Below, in pieces: positions 12,409-24,353 of a DNA stretch of 64,000 bases. Below the pieces are notes generated by a model. That model worked only from the letters and a program-made list of their open reading frames with translations. It was not told the origin of the DNA and ran no database searches. Every line of letters starts with the position of its first letter. Within the stretch, counting starts at the first letter, position 1. The DNA is from Hydractinia symbiolongicarpus (taxonomy: Eukaryota > Cnidaria > Hydrozoa > Anthoathecata > Hydractiniidae), in NCBI RefSeq assembly GCF_029227915.1, contig NC_079881.1, positions 30,853,501 to 30,917,500 on the forward strand. The letters are read 5' to 3'. Position numbers and translations under genes: made by a program.

Positions 12409-15398
12409 TACTGTGGGACCAATCCTAGCCGTTATCGCGCGCTAAAGAAATAGCGATAGTTTCAAAAACTACATTTCATTGACTTTGTAGCGGTGTCAGT
12501 CCGTTTGAGTTTTAACGGTTGGGTCACATATTCGTACCAACATGTATTTAGCGATATTTATCTGATATTACTAGGTTGCATCGCTTTTAACAGTGAAACG
12601 ATTGACTGTGGGACTTTTTCTGAACTAACTTTGGACTGTGACCTGATAAATGTGATAAATGAGAAAATTGGACTCCAAGAAATAACATTCTTCTTTATTT
12701 GACATGATTGCCGGAACTCAGCGATTATACTGGGTGCTGTGGTAGCACTTCTTTTAATAATTTAGATTTATGAGTCATTTCTTACTGTGGAAACAATCCT
12801 AGCCGTTATCGCGCGCTGAAGAAATAGCGACAGTTTCCAAAACTACATTTCATTGACTTTCTAACCGTGTCAGTCCGTTTGTGTTACAACGGTTGGGTCA
12901 CATATTAGTACCAACATGTACTTAGCGATATTTTTTTTGACATTACTAGGTTGCATCGCTTTTAACAATGAAACGATTGACTGTGGGACTTATTTGAACT
13001 AACTTTGGACTGTGACCTAATAAGTGTGATAAATGAGTAAATTGGAATCCAAAAATAACATTCTTCCTAATTGGACATGATTGCTGGAACTCAGCGATTA
13101 CACTGGGCGCTGTGGTAGCACTTCATTTCAAAATTTAGATTAATGAGTCATTTCTTACTGTGGGACCAATCCTAGCCGTTATTGCCCGCTGAAGAAATAG
13201 AGACAGTTTCAAATACTACATTTCACTGACTTTCTAACGGTGTCAGTCCGTTTGAGTTACAACTGTTGGGTCACATATTCGTACCAACATGTATTTAGCG
13301 ATATTTTTCTGATATTACTAGGTTGCATCGCTTTAAACAATGAAACGATTGACTGTGTCACTTAGTTAAACTAACTTTGGACTGCGACCTGAAAAATATG
13401 ATAAATGAGACAAATGGACTCCAAGAAATAACATTCTTCTTAATTTGACATGATTGCCGGAACTCAGCGATTACACTGGGCGCTGTGGTAGCGCTTCATT
13501 TAAAAATTTAGATTAATAAGTCATTTTTTACTGTGGGACCAATCCTAGCCGTTATCGCGCGCAGAAGAAATAGCGACATTTTCAAAACCTACATTTCATT
13601 GACTTTCTAACGGTGTCAGTCCGTTTGAGTTACAACGGTGGGATCACCTATTCGTACCAACATGTATTTAGCAATATTTTTCTGATATTACTAGGCTGCA
13701 TCGCTTTTAACTATGAAACGATTGACTGTGGGACTTAATTGAAATAACTTTGGACTGTCACCTGATAAATGTGATAAAGGAGACAATTGTACTCCAAGAA
13801 ATAACATTCTCCTTAATTTGACATGATTGCCGGAACTCAGCGATTATACTGGGTGCTGTGGTAGCACTTCTTTTAATAATTTAGATTAATGAGTCATTTC
13901 TTACTGTGGAACCAATCCTAGCCGTTATCGCGCGCTGAAGAAATAGCGACAGTTTCCAAAACTACACTTCATTGACTTTCTAACCGTGTCAGTCCGTTTG
14001 TGTTACAACGGTTGGGTCACATATTAGTACCAACATGTACTTAGCGATATTTTTTTTGACATTACTAGGTTGCATCGCTTTTAACAATGAAACGATTGAC
14101 TGTGGGACTTATTTGAACTAACTTTGGACTGTGACCTAATAAGTGTGATAAATGAGTAAATTGGAATCCAAGAAATAACATTCTTCCTAATTGGACATGA
14201 TTGCCGGAACTCAGCGATTACACTGGGCGCTGTGGTAGCGCTTCATTTAAGAATTAAGCTAAAAAAAGTCATTTTTTTGCTGTGGGACCAATCCTAGCCG
14301 TTAGCGAGCGCTGAAGAAATAGAGACAGTTTCAAATACTACATTTCACTGACTTTCTAACGGTGTCAGTCCGTTTGAGTTACAACGGTGGGATCACCTAT
14401 TCGTACCAACATGTATTTAGCGATATTTTTCTGATATTACTAGGCTGCATCGCTTTTAACTATGAAACGATTGACTGTGGGACTTAATTGAAATAACTTT
14501 GGACTGTCACCTGATAAATGTGATAAGGGAGACAATTGTACTCCAAGAAATAACATTCTCCTTAATTTGACACGATTGCCGAAACTCAGCGATTACACTG
14601 GGCGCTGTGGTAGCGCTTCATTTAAGAATTAAGCTAAAAAAGTCATTTTTTTACTGTGGGACCAATTCTAGCCGTTAGCGCACGCTGAAGAATTAGAGAG
14701 AGTTTCAAATACTAAATGTCACTGACTTTTTAACGGTGTTAGTCCGTTTTAGTTTCAACGGTTGGGTCACATATTCGTACCAACATGTATTTAGCGGTAT
14801 TTTTCTCATATTACTAAGTTGCATCGCTTTTAACAGTGAAACGATTGACTGTGGGACTAAATTGAACTGATTTTGGACTGTGTCCTGATAAATGAAATAA
14901 ATGAGACAATTGGACTCCAAGAAATAACATTCTCCTTAATTTGACATGATTGCCGAAACTCAACGATTACACTGGGCGCTGTGGTAGCGCTTCATTTAAG
15001 AATTAAGCTAAAAAAGGTTATTTTTTTACTGTGGGACCAATTCTAGCCGTAAGCGCGCGCTGAAGAAATAGAGACAGTTTCAAATACTACATTTCACTGA
15101 ATTTCTAACGGTGTCAGTCCGTTTGAGTTTCAACGGTTGGGTCACATATTCGTACCAACATGTATTTAGCGATATTTTTCTCATATTACTAGGTTGCATC
15201 GCTTTTAACAGTGAAACGATTGACTGTGGGACTAAATTGAACTGACTTTGGACTGTGACCTATAAATGGGATAAATGAGACAATTGGACTCCAAGAAATA
15301 ACATTCTTCTTAATTAGACGTGATTGCCGGAACTCAGCGATTACACTGGGCGCTGTGGTAGCGCTTCATTTAAAAATTTAGATTAATAAGTCAATTTT
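12409..15398 (+). repeat. Third partial g-h copy and diverged monomers
   Basis: Starts 12409, 12783, 13156, 13529, 13902, 14278, 14652 and 15027. The first two follow the g-h pattern. From about 13080 the unit boundary switches to TTTCAAAATTTAGATTAATGAG, and the order becomes mixed. Units at 14278, 14652 and 15027 carry the GAATTAAGCTAAAAA boundary and the AGAGACAG / AAATACTAC / CACTGA body. One g-like frame is at 12493-12702; a TTG-started reverse frame is at 14705-14920. Neither looks like a gene. Confidence 0.85.
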
Positions 15399-16519
15399 TA
15401 CTGTGGGACCAATCCTAGCCGTTATCGCGCGCTGAAGAAATTGCGACAGTTTCAAAAACTACATTTCATTGACTTTCAAACGGTGCTAGTTCGTTTAAGT
15501 TGCAACGGTTGGATCACCAATGCGTACCAACATGTATTTAGCGATATTTTTCTGATATTACTAGGTTGGATCGCCTTAAACAATGAAACGATTGACTGTG
15601 GGACTTAGTTGAACTAACTTTGGACTGCAAACTGATAAATATGATAAATGAGACAATTGGACTCCAAGAAATAACATTCTTCTTAATTTGACATGATTGC
15701 CGGAACTTAGCGATTACACTGGGCGCTGTGGTAGCGCTTCATTTAAAAATTTAGATTAATAAGTCATTTTTTACTGGGGGACCAATCCTAGCCGTTATCG
15801 CGCGCTGAAGAAATAGCGACAGTTTCAAAAACTACATTTCATTGACTTTGTAGCGGTGTCAGTCTGTTTGAGTTACAACGGTTGGGTCACATATTAGTAC
15901 AAACATGTACTTAGCGATATTTTTTTTGATATTACTAGGTTGCATCGCTTTTAACAATGAAACGATTGACTGTGGGACTTAATTGAACTAACTTTGGACT
16001 GTGACCTAATAAGTGTGATAAATGAGTAAATTGGAATCCAAGAACTAACATTCTCCTTAATTTGACATGATTGCCGAAACTCAGCGATTATACTGGGCGC
16101 TGTGGTAGCGCTTCTTTTCAAAATTTAGATTAATGAGTCATTTCTTACTGTGGGACCAATCCTAGCCGTTATTGCCCGCTGAAGAAATTGCGACAGTTTC
16201 AAAAAATACATTTCACTGACTTTCTAACGGTGTCAGTCCGTTTGAGTTACAACTGTTGCGTCACATATTCGTACCAACATGAATTTGCCAATATTTTTTT
16301 TGATATTACTAGGTTGCATCGCTTTTAACAATGAAACGATTGACTGTGGGACTTAATTGAACTAACTTTGGACTGTGACCTAATAAGTGTGATAAATAAG
16401 TAAATTGGAATCCAAGAAATAACATTCTTCCTAATTGGACATGATTGCCGGTACTCAGCGATTATACTGGGCGCTGTGGTAGCGCTTTATTTAAAAATTT
16501 AGATTAATAAGTCATTTTT
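15399..16519 (+). repeat. 3-monomer HOR, 1121 bp, copy 1
   Basis: Starts 15399, 15772 and 16146. Marker variants are GAAATTGCGACAG, CAAACGGTGCTAGTTCG, GTTATTGCCCGCTG and ATGAATTTGCCAATATT. It repeats in tandem at 16520 with almost no visible differences. Confidence 0.92.
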
Positions 16520-17640
16520 TACTGTGGGACCAATCCTAGCCGTTATCGCGCGCTGAAGAAATTGCGACAGTTTCAAAAACTACATTTCATTGACTTTCAA
16601 ACGGTGCTAGTTCGTTTAAGTTGCAACGGTTGGATCACCAATGCGTACCAACATGTATTTAGCGATATTTTTCTGATATTACTAGGTTGGATCGCCTTAA
16701 ACAATGAAACGATTGACTGTGGGACTTAGTTGAACTAACTTTGGACTGCAAACTGATAAATATGATAAATGAGACAATTGGACTCCAAGAAATAACATTC
16801 TTCTTAATTTGACATGATTGCCGGAACTTAGCGATTACACTGGGCGCTGTGGTAGCGCTTCATTTAAAAATTTAGATTAATAAGTCATTTTTTACTGGGG
16901 GACCAATCCTAGCCGTTATCGCGCGCTGAAGAAATAGCGACAGTTTCAAAAACTACATTTCATTGACTTTGTAGCGGTGTCAGTCTGTTTGAGTTACAAC
17001 GGTTGGGTCACATATTAGTACAAACATGTACTTAGCGATATTTTTTTTGATATTACTAGGTTGCATCGCTTTTAACAATGAAACGATTGACTGTGGGACT
17101 TAATTGAACTAACTTTGGACTGTGACCTAATAAGTGTGATAAATGAGTAAATTGGAATCCAAGAACTAACATTCTCCTTAATTTGACATGATTGCCGAAA
17201 CTCAGCGATTATACTGGGCGCTGTGGTAGCGCTTCTTTTCAAAATTTAGATTAATGAGTCATTTCTTACTGTGGGACCAATCCTAGCCGTTATTGCCCGC
17301 TGAAGAAATTGCGACAGTTTCAAAAAATACATTTCACTGACTTTCTAACGGTGTCAGTCCGTTTGAGTTACAACTGTTGCGTCACATATTCGTACCAACA
17401 TGAATTTGCCAATATTTTTTTTGATATTACTAGGTTGCATCGCTTTTAACAATGAAACGATTGACTGTGGGACTTAATTGAACTAACTTTGGACTGTGAC
17501 CTAATAAGTGTGATAAATAAGTAAATTGGAATCCAAGAAATAACATTCTTCCTAATTGGACATGATTGCCGGTACTCAGCGATTATACTGGGCGCTGTGG
17601 TAGCGCTTTATTTAAAAATTTAGATTAATAAGTCATTTTT
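16520..17640 (+). repeat. 3-monomer HOR, 1121 bp, copy 2
   Basis: Starts 16520, 16893 and 17267. It duplicates 15399-16519. Identity ends at 17641, where the body changes to GCTGAAAAAATAGCGACAG and GACTTTGTAGCGG. Confidence 0.92.
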
Positions 17641-20255
17641 TACTGTGGGACCAATCCTAGCCGTTATCGCGCGCTGAAAAAATAGCGACAGTTTCAAAAA
17701 CTACATTTCATTGACTTTGTAGCGGTGTCAGTCCGTTTGAGTTACAACGGTTGGGTCACATATTAGTACCAACATGTACTTAGCGATATTTTTTTTGATA
17801 TTACTAGGTTGCATCGCTTTTAACAATGAAACGATTGACTGTGGGACTTAATTGAACTAACTTTTGACTGTGACCTAATAAGTGTGATAAATGAGTAAAT
17901 TGGAATCCAAGAACCAACATTCTCCTTAATTTGACATGATTGCCGAAACTCAGCGAATACACTGGGCGCTGTGGTAGCGCTTCATTTAAGAATTAAGCTA
18001 AAAAAAGTTATTTTTTACTGTGGGACCAATCCTAACCGTAAGCGCGCGCTGAAGAAATAGAGACAGTTCTAAATACTACATTTCACCGACTTTCTAACGG
18101 TGCCAGTCCGTTTGAGTTTCAACGGTTGGGTCACATACTCGTACCAACATGTATTTAGCGATATTTTTCTCATATTACTAGGTTGCATCGCTTTTAACAG
18201 TGAAACGATTGACTGTGGGACTTAATTGAACTGATTTTGGACTGTGACCTGATAAATGGGATAAATGAGACAATTGGACTCCAAGAAATAACATTCTTCT
18301 TAATTAGACGTGATTGCTGGAACTCAGCGATTACACTGGGCGCTGTGGTAGCGCTTCAATTAAAAATTTAGATAAATAACTCATTCTTTACTGTGGGACT
18401 AATCCTAGCCGTTATCGCGCGCTAAAGAAATAGCGATAGTTTCAAAAACTACATTTCATTGACTTTGTAGCGGTGTCAGTCCGTTTGAGTTTTAACGGTT
18501 GGGTCACATATTCTTACCAACATGTATTTAGCGATATTTATCTCATATTACTAGATTGCATCGCTTTTAACAGTGAAACGATTGACTGTGGGACTTACCA
18601 GAACTAACTTTGGACTGTGACCTGATAAATGTGATAAATGAGAAAATTGGACTCCAAGAAATAACATTCTTCTTAATTTGACATGATTGCCGGAACTCAG
18701 CGATTACACTGGGCGCTGTGGTAGCGCTTCATTTTAAAATTTAGATTAGTAAGTCATTTTTTACTGTGGGACCAATCCTAGCCGTTATCGCGCTCTGAAG
18801 AAATAGCGACAGTTTTAAAAACTACATTTCATTGACTTTCTAACGGTGTCAGTCCGTTTGAGTTACAACAGTTGGATCACCTATTCGTACCAACATGTAT
18901 TTAGCGATATTTTTCTGATATTACTAGGTTGCAGCGCTTTTAACTATGAAACGATTGACTGTGGGACTTAATTGAACTAAATTTGGACTGTCACCTGATA
19001 AATGTGATAAAGGAGACCATTGGACCCCAAGAAATAACATTCTCCTTAATTTGACATGATTGCCGAAACTCAGCGATTATACTGGGCGCTGTGGTAGCGC
19101 TTCCTTTAAAAATTTAGATTAATGAGTCATTTCTTACTGTAGGACCAACCCTAGCCGTTATCGCGCGCTGAAGAAATGGCGACAGTTTCAAAAACTACAT
19201 TTCATTGACTTTCTAACGGTGTCAGTCCGTTTGAGTTACAACTGTTGCGTCACATATTCGTTCCGACATGAATGTGCCGATATTTTTTTTGATATTACTA
19301 GGTTGCATCGCTTTTAACAATGAAACGATTATCTGTGGGAATTAATTGAACTAACTTTGGACAGTGACCTAATGAGTGTGTTAAATGAGAAAATTGGACA
19401 CCAAGAAATAACATTTTTCTTAATTTGACATGATTGCCGGAATTCAGCGATTACACTAGGCGCTGTGGTAGTGCTTCATTTAAAAATTTAGATTAATAAG
19501 TCAATTTTTACTGTGGGAACAATCCTAGCCGTTATCGCGCGCTAAAGAAATAGCGATAGTTTCAAAAACTACATTTCATTGACTTTGTAGCGGTGTCAGT
19601 CCGTTTGAGTTTTAACGGTTGGGTCACATATTCGTACCAACATGTATTTAGCGATATTTATCTGATATTACTAGGTTGCATCGCTTTCAACAGTGAAACC
19701 ATTGACTGTGGGACTTAACTGAACTAACTTTGGACTGTGACCTGATAAATGTGATAAATGAGAAAATTGGACTCCAAGAAATAACATTCTTCTTAATTTG
19801 ACATGATTGCCGGAAGTCAGCGATTACACTGGGTGCTGTGGTAGCACTTCTTTTAAAAATTTAGATTAATGAGTCATTTCTTACTGTGGGACCAATCCTA
19901 GCCGTTATCGCGCGCTGAAGAAATGGCGACAGTTTCAAAAACTACATTTCATTGACTTTCTTACAGTGTCAGTCCGTTTGAGTTACAATGGTTGGGTCAC
20001 ATATTAGTACCAACATGTACTTAGCGATATTTTTTTTGACATTACTAGGTTGCATCGCTTTTAACAATGAAACGATTGACTGTGGGACTTAATTGAACTA
20101 AGTTTGGACTGTGACCTAATAAGTGTAATAAATGAGTAAATTGGAATCCAAGAAATAACATTCTTCCTAATTGGACATGATTGCCGAAACTCAGCGATTA
20201 CACTGGGCGCTGTGGTAGCGCTTCATTTAAAAATTTAGATTAATAAGTCATTTTT
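17641..20255 (+). repeat. Inner left-arm monomers that are mirrored in the right arm
   Basis: Starts 17641, 18016, 18389, 18762, 19135, 19509 and 19882. Distinctive variants include GGACCCCAAG (near 19022), ATTAGTAAGTC (near 18745), GATAAATAACTCATTC (near 18371), GCGCTCTGAAG (near 18791) and TTCCGACATGAATGTGCC (near 19260). Reverse complements of these occur in the right arm between about 20970 and 23750, mostly in the mirrored order. Confidence 0.87.
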
Positions 20256-20330
20256 TACTATGGGACCAATACTAGCCGTTATCGCGCGCTGAAAAAATAA
20301 CAACAGTTTCAAAAACTACATTTCATTGAC
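20256..20330 (+). repeat. Last, incomplete + strand monomer
   Basis: Begins TACTATGGGACCAATACTAG and stops after about 75-80 bp at the strand switch. It carries an unusual GAAAAAATAACAACAG stretch not seen in its neighbours. Confidence 0.85.
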
Positions 20331-20336
20331 TTTCTT
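20331..20336. other. Satellite strand-switch junction
   Basis: A + strand monomer starting at 20256 runs about 80 bp and then continues as TTTCTTAAGTGCGCGCTAAC, which is the opposite-strand start of another monomer. TTTCTT (20331-20336) fits both sides: the left monomer has GACTTTCTTACAG in its neighbour copy, and the right-arm consensus has ATTTCTTCAGCGCGC. This is 5-6 bp of microhomology. The arms near the junction can pair (CGCGCGC about 40-55 nt away on each side), giving a foldback with a spacer of a few tens of bases. A real inversion and an assembly or library foldback both remain possible. Confidence 0.9.
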
Positions 20337-22111
20337 AAGTGCGCGCTAACGGTTAGGATTGGTCCCACAGTAAAAAAATGACTGTTTTTAGCTTAATTCT
20401 TAAATGAAGCGCTACCACAGCGCCCAGTGTAATCGCTGAGTTTCGGCTATCATGTCAAATTAAAGAGAATGTTATTTTTTGGAGTGCAATTGTCTCCTTT
20501 ATCACATTTATCAGGTAAAAGTCCAAAGTTAGTTCAATTAATTCCCACAGTCAATCGTTTCATAGTTAAAAGCGATGCAACCTAGTAATATCAGAAAAAT
20601 ATCGCTAAATACATGTTGGTACGAATAGATGATCCAACAGTTGTAACTCAAACGGACTGACACCGTTAGAATGTCAATGAAATGTAGTTTTTGAAACTAT
20701 CGCTATTTCTTTAGCGCGCGATAACGGCTAGGATTGGTCCCACAGTAAAAATTGACTTATTAATCTAAATTTTTAAATGAAGCACTACCACAGCGCCTAG
20801 TGTAATCGCTGAATTCCGGCAATCATGTCAAATTAAGAAAAATGTTATTTCTTGGTGTCCAATTTTCTCATTTATCACACTCATTAGGTCACAGTCCAAA
20901 GTTAGTTCAATTAATTCCCACAGATAATCGTTTCATTGTTTAAAGCGATGCAACCTAGTAATATCAAAAAAAATATCGGCACATTCATGTCGGAACGAAT
21001 ATGTGACGCAACATTTGTAACTCAAACGGACTGACACCGTTAGAAAGTCAATGAAATGTAGTTTTTAAAACTGTCGCTATTTCTTCAGAGCGCGATAACG
21101 GCTAGGATTGGTCCCACAGTAAAAAATGACTTACTAATCTAAATTTTAAAATGAAGCGCTACCACAGCGCCCAGTGTAATCGCTGAGTTCCGGCAATCAT
21201 GTCAAATTAAGAAGAATGTTATTTCTTGGAGTCAAATTTTCTCATTTATCACATTTATCAGGTCACAGTCCAAAGTTAGTTCAGTTAAGTCCCACAGTCA
21301 ATCGTTTCACTGTTAAAAGCGATGCAACCTAGTAATATGAGATAAATATCGCTAAATACATGTTGGTACGAATATGTGACCCAACCGTTAAAACTCAAAC
21401 GGACTGATACCGCTACAAAGTCAATGAAATGTAGTTTTGGAAACTATCGCTATTTCTTTAGCGCGCGATAACGGCTAGGATTAGTCCCACAGTAAAGAAT
21501 GAGTTATTTATCTAAATTTTTAAATGAAGCGCTACCACAGCGCCCAGTGTAATCGCTGAGTTTCGGCTATCATGTCAAATTAAGGAGAATGTTATTTCTT
21601 GGAGTCCAATTATCTCCTTTATCACATTTATCAGGTGAAAGTCCAAAGTTAGTTCAATTAAGTCCCACGGTCAATCGTTTTATAGTTAAAAGCGATGCAA
21701 CCTAGTAATATCAGAAAAATATCGCTAAATACATGTTGGTACGAATAGATGATCCAACAGTTGTAACTCAAACGGACTGACACCGTTAGAATGTCAATGA
21801 AATGTAGTTTTTGAAACTATCGCTATTTCTTTAGCGCGCGATAACGGCTAGGATTGGTTCCACAGTAAAAATTGACTTATTAATCTAAATTTTTAAATGA
21901 AGCAATACCACAGCGCCTAGTGTAATCGCTGAATTCCGGCAATCATGTGAAATTAAGAAAAATGTTATTTCTTGGTGTCCAATTTTCTCATTTATCACAC
22001 TCATTAGGTCACAGTCCAAAGTTAGTTCAATTAATTCCCACAGATAATCGTTTCATTGTTAAAAGCGATGCAACCTAGTAATATCAAAAAAAATATCGGC
22101 ACATTCATGTC
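20337..22111 (-). repeat. Inner right-arm block, 1120-bp 3-monomer repeat
   Basis: TAAATGAAGC..TTTCGGCTATCATG at 20401 recurs at 21521, and GAATGTCAATGAAATG near 20670 recurs near 21790, a 1120-bp period. The copies span about 20400-20990 and 21520-22110. The unit near 20735-21110 is a hybrid of two left-arm monomers. A 1-2 base difference (GTTTAAAGCG near 20940, GTTAAAAGCG near 22060) separates the copies. Confidence 0.85.
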
Positions 22112-24353
22112 GGAACGAATATGTGTTGCAACAGTTGTAACTCAAACGGACTGACACCGTTAGAAAGTCAATGAAATGTAGTTTTTGAAACTGTCGCTAT
22201 TTCTTCAGCGCGCGATAACGGCTAGGGTTGGTCCCACAGTAAGAAATGACTCATTAATCTAAATTTTTAAAGGAAGCGCTACCACAGCGCCCAGTATAAT
22301 CGCTGAGTTTCGGCAATCATGTCAAATTAAGGAGAATGTTATTTCTTGGGGTCCAATTGTCTCCTTTATCACATTTATCAGGTGACAGTCCAAAGTTAGT
22401 TCAATTAAGTCCCACAGTCAATCGTTTCATAGTTAAAAGCGATGCAACCTAGTAATATCAGAAAAATATCGCTAAATACATGTTGGTACGAATAGGTGAT
22501 CCAACCGTTGTAACTCAAACGGACTGACACCGTTAGAAAGTCAATGAAATGTGGTTTTTAAAAATGTCGCTATTTCTTCAGAGCGCGATAACGGCTAGGA
22601 TTGGTCCCCCAGTAAAAAATGACTTATTAATCTAAATGTTTAAATGAAGCGCTACTACAGCGCCCAGTGTAATCGCTGAGTTCCGGCAATCATGTCAAAT
22701 TAAGAAGAATGTTATTTCTTGGAGTCCAATTTTCTCATTTATCACATTTATCAGGTCACAGTCCAAAGTTAGTTCGGTTAAGTCCCACAGTCAATCGTTT
22801 CACTGTTAAAAGCGATGCAACCTAGTAATATGAGATAAATATCGCTAAATACATGTTGGTACGAATATGTGACCCAACCGTTAAAACTCAAACGGACTGA
22901 CACCGCTACAAAGTCAATGAAATGTAGTTTTTGAAACTATCGCTATTTCTTTAGCGCGCGATAACGGCTAGGATTAGTCCCACAGTAAAGAATGAGTTAT
23001 TTATCTAAATTTTTAAATAAAGCGCTACCACAGCGCCCAGTGTAATCGCTGAGTTCCAGCAATCACGTCTAATTAAGAAGAATGTTATTTCTTGGAGTCC
23101 AATTGTCTCATTTATCCCATTTATCAGGTCACAGTCCAAAATCAGTTCAATTAAGTCCCACAGTCAATCGTTTCACTGTTAAAAGCGATGCAACCTAGTA
23201 ATATGAGATAAATATCGCTAAATACATGTTGGTACGAATATGTGACCCAACCGTTAAAACTCAAACGGACTGACACCGCTACAAAGTCAATGAAATGTAG
23301 TTTTTGAAACTATCGCTATTTCTTTAGCGCGCGATAACGGCTAGGATTAGTCCCACAGTAAAGAATGTGTTATTTATCTAAATTTTTAAATAAAGCGCTA
23401 CCACAGCGCCCAGTGTAATCGCTGAGTTCCAGCAATCACGTCTAATTAAGAAGAATGTTATTTCTTGGAGTCCAATTGTCTCATTTATCCCATTTATCAG
23501 GTCACAGTCCAAAATCAGTTCAATTAAGTCCCACAGTCAATCGTTTCACTGTTAAAAGCGATGCAACCTAGTAATATGAGAAAAATATCGCTAAATACAT
23601 GTTGGTACGAGTATGTGACCCAACCGTTGAAACTCAAACGGACTGGCACCGTTAGAAAGTCGGTGAAATGTAGTATTTAAAACTGTCTCTATTTCTTCAG
23701 CGCGCGCTTACGGCTAGGATTGGTCCCACAGTATAAAATAACTTTTTTTAGCTTAATTCATAAATGAAGCGCTACCACAGCGCCCAGTGTAATCGCTGAG
23801 TTCCAGCAATCACGTCTAATTAAGAAGAATGTTATTTCTTGGAGTCCAATTGTCTCATTTCACCCATTTATCAGGTCACAGTCCAAAATCAGTTCAATTA
23901 AGTCCCACAGTTAATCGTTTCACTGTTAAAAGCGATGCAACCTAGTAATATGAGAGAAAAATCTCTCAATATACATGTTGGTAGGAGTATGTGACCCAAC
24001 CGTTGAAACTCAAACGGACTGGCACCGTTAGAAAGTCGGTGAAATGTACTATTTAAAACTGTCTCTATTTCTTCAGCGCGCGATAACGGCTAGGATTGGT
24101 CCCACAGTAAAAAATGACTTACTAATCTAAGTTTTTAAATGAAGCGCTACCAAAGCGCCCAGTGTAATCGCTGAGTTCCGGCAATCATGTAAAATTAGGA
24201 AGAATGTTGGTTCTTGGATTCCAATTTACTCATTTATCACACTTATTAGGTCACAGTCCAAAGTTAGTTCAATTAAGTCCCACAGTCAATCGTTTCATTG
24301 TTAAAAGCGATGCAACCTAGTAATATCAAAAAAAATATCGCTAAATACATGTT
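22112..24353 (-). repeat. 6-monomer HOR, 2242 bp, copy 1
   Basis: Marker ATATGTGTTGCAACAG starts at 22119 and recurs at 24361. TGAGAGAAAA (23951) recurs at 26193 with the same 2242-bp offset. ATGTGGTTTTTAAAAATGTC near 22550 recurs near 24792. Its first units are the mirror of left-arm 18.0-19.5 kb. Confidence 0.92.

Larger units (their letters stand above)
1..20335 (+). repeat. Satellite array, left arm (+ orientation), ~373-bp monomer
   Basis: Tandem head-to-tail monomers, each starting with TACTGTGGGACCAATCC or a close variant. Starts read directly include 1, 372, 746, 1119, 1493, 1866, 2239, 2603, 2985 and 3359, then regularly to 20256. Spacing is mostly 373-374 bp, with exceptions of 364, 382 and 86 bp. 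About 55 monomers are present. They fall into recurring variant types (called a to j here) that form higher-order repeats. The window opens inside the array, so its left end is not seen. No gene, transposon or RNA gene interrupts it. A centromeric or pericentromeric role is an inference from size, length and homogeneity. Confidence 0.97.

Noticed and set aside
6056-12702. Three 69-codon + strand frames (6056-6265, 10624-10833, 12493-12702) as a gene family
   Set aside because: They start at GTG, not ATG, sit inside the satellite monomer, and are open only in one monomer subtype. Repetition comes from HOR copying.
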